From contig JAJYJO010000023.1 in NCBI GenBank assembly GCA_021789435.1, forward strand, positions 1 through 32,047: a stretch of DNA of 32,047 nt. The letters are read 5' to 3'. This stretch comes from Chloroflexota bacterium (GTDB lineage Bacteria > Chloroflexota > Limnocylindria > Limnocylindrales > CSP1-4). The notes under the pieces are model-generated. The model searched no databases and was not told where the DNA came from. It was given only the letters and a program-made list of their open reading frames with translations. This document shows, one piece after another, positions 1 through 8,052 of the stretch. The first letter of the stretch is position 1, and every line of letters begins with the position of its first letter. The position numbers and the translations under genes were made by a program.

Positions 1-215
1 CGACCACCCCTGGAAGCGCGTACGCTCCGACAGCAGGTTGGCTCAGCGACTGTCAGATTCAGTCGGCAGATGAGCTGACGGATTCACTCCGCTTCGACAA
101 CCGCCGGACGCCCGCCGGACCCGTTCGCGAAGGCCCCCGAGTGCCGGGCGCTGGGGGAGCCCCGGCGGCGCAGCCGTCCCACCGGCGGACGGTCCGGGGC
201 GGGTGGCCGGCCGGC
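1..215. other. Window edge, no confident gene
   Basis: These bases lie downstream of the amidohydrolase gene, which ends at 216 on the minus strand. No frame gives a recognisable complete protein. One plus-strand frame (2-73) is open from the window edge to a TGA and reads DHPWKRVRSDS... A similar 'HPW(R/K)' ending occurs in some insertion-sequence transposases, so this could be the last residues of a gene lying outside the window. Twenty-three residues are too few to decide. A weak stem (GACTG/CAGTC, 7-nt loop) lies near 50-66. I see no tRNA or strong terminator. Confidence 0.3.
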
Positions 216-1913
216 TCAGCCCAGGTCGCCGGCCACCTCCTGGCCGTCGATCACCGTGGCCACCACGGCGACGCCGTCGGAACCGTCCGCCCAGGCCCCC
301 GGCGCAACCCGCGTCGGGTCGGTCGTGAGCACGACGAGGTCCGCGCGCCTGGCCGGGGTCAGCCGGCCACTCTCGGCCTCGTCGAAGGCCACGTGGGCGG
401 CACCGGCCGTCCAGGCGTGGACGGCCTCGGCCGCGGACGGCCGGGAGGAGGCCGGGGCGAGTTGCCGGCCGGAGGGCCCGGCACCCCGGAAGAGGGCTCG
501 CATCCCGTCGAGGGGGGCGCCGCGCGTGACGGGGCGATCGCTGCTGAAGGCGACGGCGGCGCGCGCGGCCAGCAGCTCCGCGTACGGCAGCAGGCGCGCA
601 GCCCGCGCTTCCCCCAGGCGCGCCAGGTAGGTGTCGCCGGCCCAGGCCGTGAACTCCGGCTGGAGAACCGCCGCCACGCCCAGCGCGGCGAGCCGTGCCA
701 CGGCGGACGGCGAGAGGAGCATCGCGTGCTCCAGGCGGTGACGATGGTCCTGCCGGGGCGCCGCGGCCAGCGCGGCCGCGTAGGCATCCAGCGTGGCCGC
801 GACCGCCGCGTCGCCGATCGCATGGGTTGCCAGCTGCCAGCCGGCCAGGTGGGCCCGCCGGATCCGCTCGGCCAGCTCGACCGGGGGATGGGTCGGCCGG
901 CCCGCGGTTCCGGGCGCGTCGGCGTACGGCGCCAGCAGCCAGGCGTCGCGGGTCGTCAGCGCGCCATCGGCATAGAGCTTGGCCGCCACGATCCGGATCC
1001 GCTCGCGCAGGTCCCGCGGCAGCAGGTCGCGCAGGTCGTCGGGCGTGGGCGGATCCTCGTCGGCGCCGGCCAGCCGGGCGAGCCCCGGCAGGACCGAGAG
1101 GCGCGGCGGGAAGGCCTCGTCCAGGATGGCCCCGGCGTAGGCGGCCAGCTCGTCGATCGGCGTCGCCACCACGCCGAGGTCGGCATCGCCCACGGCCGTG
1201 ACACCGTCCCGGGCCAGGCGACCCGCGGCCGTCACCAGGGCCGCCCGGGCCAGCTCTGCCGTCAAAGGCGGCAGCACGGCCGCGAACGCCGTGGCGGGAT
1301 CCGAGCCGGCCACGAGGCCGGTCGGGACGCCATGCTCGTCGCGCTCGATCTCGGCCCGCCCCGGGCGGTCGGCCGCCGCCGGACCGATGCCGGCCAGCGC
1401 CAGGGCCAGGCTGCTGGCGACGGCCGCGTGGCCCGAGGCGTGCATCAGCAGGACCGGCCGCTCCGGAACGGCCTCGTCCAGCTCGGCCCGAGTCGGATGC
1501 CGGCCGTCCGGCCAGCCGGTGGGGTCGTAGCGGCCCTCGAGCCACTCCCCGGGGGCGAGGCGCGAGGCCAGCTCGGCGAGCCGCCGCAGGGCGGCGGCCC
1601 GGCTCTCCGTCCCGGCCAGGCTCGGGCGGCCGGCCTGCAGCCCTTCACCCAGGGGGTGGGCATGGGGATCCTGGAAGCCGGGCAGGAGGCAGCGACCCTG
1701 CAGGTCCACCACCCGCGCTCCCCGGCCGGCGAGCGGCAGGACCTCCGCGTCCGAGCCGACGGCGACGATCCGGTCGCCCGCGAAAGCGAGGGCGGTCGCG
1801 CGGCGGCCGGCAGCATCGGGCACGTCCGGCCGGCCGAGGGCGCGGGTCGCGACGTCCGACGGCCGCCCCCCGTCCATCGTCAGGATCGTCCCGCCTCGGA
1901 GGATCGTGACCAT
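216..1913 (-). CDS. YtcJ-like metal-dependent amidohydrolase
   Basis: The 565-residue product belongs to the amidohydrolase-3 (YtcJ/LAF3-like) branch of the amidohydrolase superfamily, cytosolic hydrolases of mostly unknown N-acyl or amide substrates. The N-terminal beta-sandwich (ILRGGTILTMDGG, residues 4-16) leads into the metal-binding HxH at residues 84-86 (FQDPHAHP). Later metal-site segments are visible: AAKLYADGAL, ATHAIGD, RLEHAML and the late FSSDRPV aspartate. ATG 1913 is chosen because the reading frame upstream of it gives Ser/Pro-rich sequence unlike the family. No good Shine-Dalgarno precedes it. A TATCGT hexamer at 1943-1938 could be its -10. It lies 82 nt downstream of the protease gene, separated from it by a perfect hairpin, so it is probably transcribed on its own. 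The substrate cannot be named. Confidence 0.88.
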   Translation of the reverse strand: MVTILRGGTILTMDGGRPSDVATRALGRPDVPDAAGRRATALAFAGDRIVAVGSDAEVLPLAGRGARVVDLQGRCLLPGFQDPHAHPLGEGLQAGRPSLAGTESRAAALRRLAELASRLAPGEWLEGRYDPTGWPDGRHPTRAELDEAVPERPVLLMHASGHAAVASSLALALAGIGPAAADRPGRAEIERDEHGVPTGLVAGSDPATAFAAVLPPLTAELARAALVTAAGRLARDGVTAVGDADLGVVATPIDELAAYAGAILDEAFPPRLSVLPGLARLAGADEDPPTPDDLRDLLPRDLRERIRIVAAKLYADGALTTRDAWLLAPYADAPGTAGRPTHPPVELAERIRRAHLAGWQLATHAIGDAAVAATLDAYAAALAAAPRQDHRHRLEHAMLLSPSAVARLAALGVAAVLQPEFTAWAGDTYLARLGEARAARLLPYAELLAARAAVAFSSDRPVTRGAPLDGMRALFRGAGPSGRQLAPASSRPSAAEAVHAWTAGAAHVAFDEAESGRLTPARRADLVVLTTDPTRVAPGAWADGSDGVAVVATVIDGQEVAGDLG

Positions 1914-1944
1914 CCCGGACTTCGGTTGCACGCGCACACGATAG

Positions 1945-1977
1945 GACGAGGCCCCCGGTGGTGCCGGGGGCCTCGTC
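1945..1977 (-). terminator. 14-bp perfect hairpin after the protease gene
   Basis: The arms 1945-1958 and 1964-1977 are exact reverse complements (14 bp) around a 5-nt loop. The hairpin sits just after the stop codon of the protease gene and before the amidohydrolase start. Neither strand has a T tract after it, so it resembles the U-poor terminators of GC-rich bacteria. Termination is inferred from position and stem strength. Confidence 0.7.
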
Positions 1978-1995
1978 GGGCGGCGGTGGGCCGAC

Positions 1996-4188
1996 CTACT
2001 TGACGAAGACGTAGACGGCTGCGTGGGCGACCTCGGCGCCGCCGACGCTGATGGCCAGCTTGGCCTGGTGATCGCCCTGCGCGGCACCCTTGGCGGCGGC
2101 CATGGTGACTTCAACCGAGGCCGACTCCCCGGCGGCAAGGGTCAATGAAGATGTACCCAGGCTGAACGTCACGCCCGCGCCGTCGTCGCCCAACCCGAGG
2201 CCGAAGGTCTGGCCGGACCCGGTCAGGTTGGTCAGGGTCAGGTTGAACGAACGCGCCTGGCCCGCGCCGGAGGGGACGGAGCCGAAGCTGACGCTGACGG
2301 GGTCGAGCGCCACGCTGGCATTGACAGCCGAGAGGAGGTTCTCTCGGCCGGCACCGATGAGGTTGACGTCGGAGGCCGGATTGCTGCCGTCGAACTTCTT
2401 GAGCACGCCCTGGTCGGCGGTGTTCACGATCGCCGACCGGACCTCGGCGGCGCTCCAGTCGGGATGCGCGCCGATGACGACGGCGGCCGAGCCGGCGAGG
2501 TGCGGCGTGGCCATCGAGGTGCCCTGGAAGAAGGCGAAGCAGGGCGGGGCGTCGCAGAACTGGTGCGGGATCGAGCTGAGGACGTTGACACCGGGGGCGA
2601 CGACATCGGGCTTGACCCGGAAGTCGACATCGGTGGGACCCTCGCTCGAGAACGAGGCCATGATGTCGTTGTTGCCGCTGACGAAGTACTGGCTGGTCGC
2701 GGAGATGGTCGCCGGCAGGCCGTCGTCCGCCACGAGCGCCCCCTTGGCGGAGAGGCCGACCATGTAGGCCGGGATCGTCGGCTGGTTGGGCGTCCCGTCG
2801 CTGGCCATCGCCACCGGGTCACCGCCGCTGTTGTTGACGACGATGACGGCGACCGCGCCCGCGCCCTGGGCGTACCTGATCTTGGTCGAGAAGCTGCACG
2901 TCCCGCGGTAGACGAGGGCGATCTTCCCGCTCAGGCTGCCGGCGGGCAGCGCGCTGCACGCCAGGCTCAGGGAGGAGCCGTCGAGCACCACGCCCAGGGG
3001 AGCGGTCAGGTCAGCGCTCACGGTGGCGAACGAGCCGGACGAGACCGGGTACGTCTCGCCGCCCACGCTGAGCGGCGTGGCGATGAAGTGGCCGACGGTG
3101 GCGGCTCCGGCCGTCAGCGCCCGGGCCGCCGAGCCCGGGGACTCGACGGTGTAGTGGCCGGGGCCGCTGTTGCCGGCGGCGACGGCCACGACCATCCCCG
3201 CCTGGTCGAGGTCGTTGATCGCCATCGACAGCAGGTCCTGGATGCCGCTGGCATTGCCGCCGAGGCTCAGGTTCGCAACGTCCATACCGTCGCCATAGGC
3301 GGCCTCGAGGGCGTTGAGGATGTCTTCCGAGTGGGCGTTCAGGACGTCGCCGGGGAAGACGTTGTAGTTGCCCAGGAGGGCAGCGGGGGCGACGCCGGAG
3401 ATCCCGTGCGGGATCGACACGCCGTCAACGCTGGCCGGCGTATCGAAGTCGCAGGCGATCGTGCCGGCGACGTGAGTGCCGTGGTCCTGGATCGCCTCCG
3501 GCGTGTAGTGCCGGCTCGGCGTCTTCATGTTGAAGACCTTGGCCACGATGACCTTGTTGTTGGTGAATCTTGTGTCACCCAGCCGGTTCTGCGCCTGATA
3601 GCCGGCGTCGGAGAAGCAGGGATGGGTGGTGTCGATGCCGGTGTCGATCACGGCGACCTTGACGCCCGCCCCGGCGTCCGCGGGCCCGCCGACGGTATCC
3701 CAGGCGTTGAAGGCATCGATGAGGGTCAGGTCGGGATCGACGGTCGGATCCCCGGTCGGGTAGTAAAGGCCTTCGTACTGGGCCGCCTGGACCTGCGGCG
3801 CGCTCCGGATCAGGTCGAGGCTCGTGCCGTTCAGCGCGACCGACACGGCGTTCAGCGAGATGTCGAACTGGCCGGTCACCCGGACCTTGGGCGCATTGGC
3901 CTGCAGCCACTTCTTAAAGTCATTGCGCAGCTGGTTGAGCTGGGCCCGGTAGGCCTTGACGGTGTTGCTGCTGAAGTCGATCTTCTTGCCGGCCGGTGGC
4001 CTGGTCTTGGCGTAGGTCGAGAGCGGATCGCCCTTGAGCTGGACGATCGCCGACGATGTGTCGACCGTGGCTCTGACGACGGCCGAATCGGACGATGGGC
4101 TCCTCGCGGGCGGAGCTCCGGCCAGGACCGTGGCCGCCGAGAGGACCAAGGCGGCAAGGACGGCCGGCACGACGAGACGGTGGCGCAT
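1996..4188 (-). CDS. Secreted subtilisin-like serine protease with PA domain
   Basis: This is a 730-residue S8 peptidase. Residues 1-24 form a signal peptide (basic start, then a hydrophobic core). Residues 40-145 look like an I9-type inhibitory propeptide. The catalytic triad is Asp182 (AVIDTGID), His236 (QDHGTHVAG) and Ser558 (FQGTSMATPH), with the oxyanion Asn340 in AAGNSGPG. A protease-associated domain is inserted at about 400-490 (VYRGTCSFSTKI...AYMVGLSAKGA). The last 100 residues form an Fn3-like beta domain (VSFGSVPSGAGQARSFNLTLTN). ATG 4188 is supported by GGGAGG at 4195-4200, 6 nt upstream. It probably degrades extracellular protein. The length fits PA-containing subtilases (vpr-like). 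No sortase motif or C-terminal anchor is visible, so it is likely released. Confidence 0.95.
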   Translation of the reverse strand: MRHRLVVPAVLAALVLSAATVLAGAPPARSPSSDSAVVRATVDTSSAIVQLKGDPLSTYAKTRPPAGKKIDFSSNTVKAYRAQLNQLRNDFKKWLQANAPKVRVTGQFDISLNAVSVALNGTSLDLIRSAPQVQAAQYEGLYYPTGDPTVDPDLTLIDAFNAWDTVGGPADAGAGVKVAVIDTGIDTTHPCFSDAGYQAQNRLGDTRFTNNKVIVAKVFNMKTPSRHYTPEAIQDHGTHVAGTIACDFDTPASVDGVSIPHGISGVAPAALLGNYNVFPGDVLNAHSEDILNALEAAYGDGMDVANLSLGGNASGIQDLLSMAINDLDQAGMVVAVAAGNSGPGHYTVESPGSAARALTAGAATVGHFIATPLSVGGETYPVSSGSFATVSADLTAPLGVVLDGSSLSLACSALPAGSLSGKIALVYRGTCSFSTKIRYAQGAGAVAVIVVNNSGGDPVAMASDGTPNQPTIPAYMVGLSAKGALVADDGLPATISATSQYFVSGNNDIMASFSSEGPTDVDFRVKPDVVAPGVNVLSSIPHQFCDAPPCFAFFQGTSMATPHLAGSAAVVIGAHPDWSAAEVRSAIVNTADQGVLKKFDGSNPASDVNLIGAGRENLLSAVNASVALDPVSVSFGSVPSGAGQARSFNLTLTNLTGSGQTFGLGLGDDGAGVTFSLGTSSLTLAAGESASVEVTMAAAKGAAQGDHQAKLAISVGGAEVAHAAVYVFVK

Positions 4189-4515
4189 GCGGTTCCCTCC
4201 CGATGACGCTCTTCTGGCCAGAGAGGGACGCGACCGGCGCGGTCGTGTGGAAGCGGGCTGACCGTGGCCTGGAGCCGGTAAGGCCCCAAGGGTACCAGCC
4301 CGACCCAGTGCCTTCGGCCGTCCGCCGGGCCTTTTCCGGTGCCCCCGGGCACCGCCCGTGTCGGCACCGCCCGCGCTCCGGCCCGTGCCGGTCGCTCGCG
4401 GGCGGGGGCGGGGCGAGACCCCCCTGCGCGGCCGGGACCACCAGCCCCACGTGCTCGACGAGTTCCCGGACCGAGGCGGCCGAGCGCTTCAGGGCCGCAT
4501 TCTCCGGTCGGCTGC
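4189..4515. other. Intergenic region between pckA and protease gene
   Basis: This 327-nt stretch follows pckA and precedes the protease gene, both on the minus strand. It holds two GC-rich hairpins that may end pckA transcription: GGTGCCC/GGGCACC at 4338-4353, and a larger interrupted one with arms GCCCGCG (4369-4375) and CGCGGGC (4397-4403) plus an inner CCGG/CCGG. Neither has a T tract. A TACCCT hexamer at 4294-4289 could serve as -10 for the protease gene, but no -35 accompanies it. Long open frames crossing the region are antisense by-products of the base composition. Confidence 0.45.
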
Positions 4516-6144
4516 TCAGGCTCCGGTGCGAGGGCCTCCCGAGAGGACGTGGTCGGAGGCGCCGCTTGCGATCTCCTGGAAGTTCTCGATGAACATCCCG
4601 GCCAGCTGCTGCCGCTGGCGGTCGTAGGCGTCCTTGTCGCTCCAGGTGTTCCGCGGCTGGAGCATCTCGGCCGGAACATCCGGGCAACTCCGCGGCACCG
4701 CGATCCCGAAGACCGGCTCGCGGTCGAAGCCGACACCACCGTCGAGCTTGCCCTCGAGGATGGCCCGGACCATGGCCCGCGTGTCCCGGATGCTGATCCG
4801 GTGGCCGACGCCGTAGGGCCCGCCGGTCCAGCCGGTGTTCACGAGCCACGCCTGGGCCCCGGTCCGCTCCAGGTTCTGGCCCAGCATCTCGGCGTAGACC
4901 TCGGCGTGCCGGGGCATGAACGGAGCACCGAAGCAGGTCGAGAAGGTCGCCGTCGGCTCGGTGACTCCCACCTCCGTCCCGGCGACCTTGGCGGTGTAGC
5001 CGGAGATGAAGTGGTAGAGAGCCTGGTCGGTCGACAGCCGACTGACCGGCGGGAGGACGCCGAAGGCGTCGGCCGTCAGGAGGATCACATTGCGGGGGTT
5101 GCCGGCCCGGCCCGTCACCGAGGCGTTGGGAATGAAGTCGAGCGGATAGGCGCCCCGGGTGTTCTCCGTGATGGCCTCCGAATCGAGGTCCAGCTGGCGG
5201 GTTCCGGGATCGTAGGGCACGTTCTCCAGGACGCTCCCGAAGCGCCGGGTCGTCGCGTAGATCTCGGGCTCGGCCGTCGGCGAGAGGCGGATCAGCTTGG
5301 CGTAGCAGCCGCCCTCGAAATTGAAGATCCCGTCCGGCCCCCAGCCGTGCTCATCATCGCCGATGAGGGTCCGGGTCGAGTCGGCAGACAGGCTGGTCTT
5401 GCCCGTCCCCGAGAGGCCGAAGAAGAGGGCCACGTCGCCGGCCGCACCGACGTTGGCGGAGCAGTGCATGGGCAGGATGCCGGCCCGGGGGAGGAGGAAG
5501 TTCATCATCGTGAAGATGCCCTTCTTCATCTCCCCGGCGTATTCCGTGCCGGCGATGATCAGGAGCCGGCGCCCGAAGTGGAGCGCCACGACCGTCTCGG
5601 AGCGGACGCCGAGCTCGGCCGGATCGACCTTGAGCGAGGGCACCGAGACGACCCGGAACTCCGGGGCGAATTCCCGGAGTTCATCCTCGGTGGGCCGGAT
5701 GAACAGGTGATGGGCGAAGAGACTGTGCCAGGCGTACTCGGAGACCACCTCCAGCGCCCGGCGGTGCTCCGGGTGGTTGCCCACGAAGGCCCGGCGCAGG
5801 TAGACCTTGCGGCCGCGCAGATGATCCAGGACCTTCTGCTCGAGCAGCGCGAACTGCTCCTCCGAGATGGGACGGTTCACGTCGCCCCACCAGACTTCGG
5901 CCTCGCTCGACGGCTCGCGGACGACGTAGCGGTCCTTCGGCGAGCGGCCGGTGTGCTTGCCGGTCAGGCAGACGAGCGGACCGTCGGCCGCCAGGGAGCA
6001 CTCGCCGGCCCCGACGGCCTCTTCGACGAGTGCGGCCACCGAGGCCTGGGCGACCGTCGCCCCGACGACGCGGAGGGCCTCCTCGAGGCGCGGCGTGGCC
6101 GCGGGGGAGACAAAGGAGCCTGCGGGTCGCTGCGTGGTGGTCAC
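4516..6144 (-). CDS. pckA: Phosphoenolpyruvate carboxykinase (ATP)
   Basis: This 542-residue protein catalyses oxaloacetate + ATP to phosphoenolpyruvate + CO2 + ADP, the entry step of gluconeogenesis in the cytosol. Family landmarks are all present: substrate-binding HTGRSPKDRY (64-73), MHCSANVG (226-233), the kinase-1a P-loop GLSGTGKT (243-250), metal-binding GDDEHGW (262-268) and FNFEGGCYAK (274-283). The length is normal for the ATP-dependent class. The start is GTG 6144, preceded by GGAGGA at 6151-6156 with a 6-nt gap; the nearby ATG is out of frame. A TACTAT hexamer (6256-6251) would give a leader of about 100 nt that includes the hairpin at 6207-6228. It is divergent from the DUF4342 gene. 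Confidence 0.98.
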   Translation of the reverse strand: MTTTQRPAGSFVSPAATPRLEEALRVVGATVAQASVAALVEEAVGAGECSLAADGPLVCLTGKHTGRSPKDRYVVREPSSEAEVWWGDVNRPISEEQFALLEQKVLDHLRGRKVYLRRAFVGNHPEHRRALEVVSEYAWHSLFAHHLFIRPTEDELREFAPEFRVVSVPSLKVDPAELGVRSETVVALHFGRRLLIIAGTEYAGEMKKGIFTMMNFLLPRAGILPMHCSANVGAAGDVALFFGLSGTGKTSLSADSTRTLIGDDEHGWGPDGIFNFEGGCYAKLIRLSPTAEPEIYATTRRFGSVLENVPYDPGTRQLDLDSEAITENTRGAYPLDFIPNASVTGRAGNPRNVILLTADAFGVLPPVSRLSTDQALYHFISGYTAKVAGTEVGVTEPTATFSTCFGAPFMPRHAEVYAEMLGQNLERTGAQAWLVNTGWTGGPYGVGHRISIRDTRAMVRAILEGKLDGGVGFDREPVFGIAVPRSCPDVPAEMLQPRNTWSDKDAYDRQRQQLAGMFIENFQEIASGASDHVLSGGPRTGA

Positions 6145-6206
6145 GGCATCTCCTCCGATCGAGGCCGGCGCGCAAGAGGAGCCGGCGAGATCGACCGGCC
6201 GCGCGT

Positions 6207-6228
6207 CCCCCGGCGGCGGTGCCGGGGG
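6207..6228 (-). promoter_or_regulatory. Hairpin in the pckA leader
   Basis: The arms CCCCCGGC (6207-6214) and GCCGGGGG (6221-6228) form a perfect 8-bp stem with a 6-nt loop about 65 nt before the pckA start. It would lie in the 5' untranslated region if the TACTAT box at 6256-6251 is the -10. Its role is unknown; it does not cover the Shine-Dalgarno. Confidence 0.4.
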
Positions 6229-6402
6229 GTCGGCTTACGCAGTCCGCGACATAGTACGCCGGTTGCCGCGAAAGGCCAGCGCGGACCCATACCGCGGGCC
6301 GCGCCGGAGGGCCCAGTGCCCGGGCGCCGCACGGCCGGCCCGACCCAGCGCCGGCCGCGGCGCATCATGAGCGGCGCGGGGAGAGGCACGGAGGATGCGG
6401 TC

Positions 6403-6675
6403 ATGGCGGACCCGGGGACGCGACGCGAAGAGTTCCGGATCGATGGGCAGGAGCTGCTCGGCAAGGTCAAGGAGCTGGTCGCCGAGGGCAATGTCCGGCG
6501 GATCATCATCAAGAACGAGGAGGGCCACACCCTGATCGAAGTGCCCCTCACGATCGGCGTGATCGGTGCGATCCTCCTCCCCGTCTGGGCGGCCATCGGC
6601 GCGATCGCGGCGCTGGCCACCCACTGCACGATCGTGGTCGAGCGGGACGAGGCCTCCGGGCCGCCGCACTCCTGA
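6403..6675 (+). CDS. DUF4342 domain protein
   Basis: This 90-residue protein matches the DUF4342 pattern. An acidic/basic N-terminal helix (EEFRIDGQELLGKVKELVAEGNVRRIIIKNEEGHTL) is followed by one hydrophobic segment (about 47-72, IEVPLTIGVIGAILLPVWAAIGAIAAL) and a short polar tail. It is probably a small membrane-associated protein. The family's function is not known. ATG 6403 is favoured over the in-frame ATG 6367 because GGAGG lies at 6390-6394, 8 nt upstream. The frame is open far upstream only because it runs antisense to pckA. It is divergent from pckA, and no clear promoter could be assigned to it. Confidence 0.85.
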   Translation: MADPGTRREEFRIDGQELLGKVKELVAEGNVRRIIIKNEEGHTLIEVPLTIGVIGAILLPVWAAIGAIAALATHCTIVVERDEASGPPHS

Positions 6676-6682
6676 ACCCGGT

Positions 6683-6724
6683 TCGCTCCGCCGGGCTCGC
6701 TCCGCCGGGCTCGCTCCGCTGGGC
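6683..6724. repeat. Three tandem 14-bp repeats
   Basis: The unit TCGCTCCGCCGGGC occurs at 6683-6696 and 6697-6710, and with one change (C to T) at 6711-6724. It starts 7 nt after the DUF4342 stop and lies in the gap before the convergent cystathionine enzyme gene ends. Its function is unknown; it may be a slippage-derived spacer. Confidence 0.8.
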
Positions 6725-6810
6725 TCGCGCCACACCGGGCGGCCTCGGCACCGCGGGCGGCCCGGCACCGCGCCGGATGCCGCGGCCGGGCGCGGCCGGC
6801 AGGTTCGCCC

Positions 6811-8046
6811 TCAGGCGCCGTCGAGCGCCCGGCCCAGGTCCGCCACGAGGTCCTCCGCCGCCTCGATGCCGACCGACAGACGGATCAGCGCCTCCGGCAC
6901 CGCCAGCGGCGAGCCGGCGGCCGAGGCATGGGTCATGACCGCCGGCAGCTCGAGCAGCGATTCGACGCCGCCGAGCGACTCGGCCAGGGTGAAGATCCGC
7001 GTCCCCTCGCAGACGCCGACGGCCCGCGCGTGAGCCGTCCGTCCGCCGGCCGGCGCCGGCACGAAGCTGACCATGCCCCCCGGCCGGAGCATCTGGCGAC
7101 CGGCCAGCCGGGCCTGCGGGTGCGCGAAGCGGCCGTCCGACAGGCCCGGGTACCGGACGAGCGCCACGTCGGGACGGCCGGCCAGGAAACGGGCCACGAC
7201 CATGGCGTTGGCGCTGTGCCGCTCCATCCGCAGGGCGAGGGTCCGCAGGCCACGCAGGACCAGGAAGCAGTCGAACGGACCCGGCACGGCGCCGATCGCG
7301 TTCTGGAGGAATCGGAGCTGCGCGGCCACGTCCGACCGGCTCGTCACGGCCACGCCGACCACCGTGTCGGAGTGGCCGGCCAGGTACTTCGTCGCCGAGT
7401 GGAAGACGATGTCGGCCCCCAGCGCCACCGGCCGCTGGAGGGCCGGCGTGGCGAAGGTGCTGTCCACGACCAGCAGCGGGCGCTCGCCGCGGGCCCCAAC
7501 CGCTGCGGCCAGGATCCCGGCGACGGCGGCGATGTCGACGACCTTGAGGAGCGGGTTCGTGGGCGTCTCGAGCCAGGCCAGGCGGGTCCGCTCCGTCAGA
7601 CTCGCGGCCAGCGACCCGGCCGGGTCCGCGGCGAGGTCGGCGTACCGGACGACGACCCCGCGCGGCCGCAGGACACGCTCGAGGAGGCGATAGGTCCCGC
7701 CGTAGACGTCGTCGCCGACGACGATCTCCTCGCCGGGGAGGGCCAGCTCGGCGATCGCCGCGGCCGCCGCGGAGCCGGAGGCGAAGGCGATCCCTTGGGC
7801 CGCCCCCTCGAGCGCGGCGACGGCCCGCTCCAGACGGGCGCGGGTGGGGTTGCCGGTCCGCGCGTACTCCCAGCCGGCGCGGGGCCGGCCGACACCCTCC
7901 TGGGCGAACGTGCTCGTCTGGACGATCGGCGGCGCGACGGCGCCGGTCGCCTCGTCCGGCTCCTGGCCGGCGTGGACGGCCAGCGTCTCGAAGGCGACCT
8001 CCGCCTCCGATCGCCCGACCCCGGATTGGCGCCGCGTCGGATCCAT
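6811..8046 (-). CDS. Cystathionine gamma-synthase/gamma-lyase family PLP enzyme
   Basis: This is a 411-residue fold-type I PLP enzyme of the Cys/Met metabolism family. Visible landmarks are YARTGNPT (61-68), the cofactor contact segment ETPTNP (160-165), the Schiff-base lysine Lys220 in SATKYLAGHSD and the terminal LSVGIE (390-395). Family members either make cystathionine from an activated homoserine and cysteine (MetB) or split it to cysteine (gamma-lyase). Its position 6 nt after a cystathionine beta-synthase gene argues for the lyase and reverse transsulfuration, but sequence alone does not separate them. ATG 8046 has no clear Shine-Dalgarno, so translation is probably coupled to the upstream gene. 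Confidence 0.93.
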   Translation of the reverse strand: MDPTRRQSGVGRSEAEVAFETLAVHAGQEPDEATGAVAPPIVQTSTFAQEGVGRPRAGWEYARTGNPTRARLERAVAALEGAAQGIAFASGSAAAAAIAELALPGEEIVVGDDVYGGTYRLLERVLRPRGVVVRYADLAADPAGSLAASLTERTRLAWLETPTNPLLKVVDIAAVAGILAAAVGARGERPLLVVDSTFATPALQRPVALGADIVFHSATKYLAGHSDTVVGVAVTSRSDVAAQLRFLQNAIGAVPGPFDCFLVLRGLRTLALRMERHSANAMVVARFLAGRPDVALVRYPGLSDGRFAHPQARLAGRQMLRPGGMVSFVPAPAGGRTAHARAVGVCEGTRIFTLAESLGGVESLLELPAVMTHASAAGSPLAVPEALIRLSVGIEAAEDLVADLGRALDGA

Positions 8047-8052
8047 CGCCGA

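Noticed and set aside
141-2003. A 620-codon plus-strand frame opposite the amidohydrolase gene
   Set aside because: It is antisense to a recognisable enzyme, with composition typical of a shadow frame and no motif.
4339-6402. A long plus-strand frame running into the DUF4342 gene
   Set aside because: It is antisense to pckA, whose frame has every catalytic motif. Only the last 90 codons, after a good ribosome site, look like a protein.
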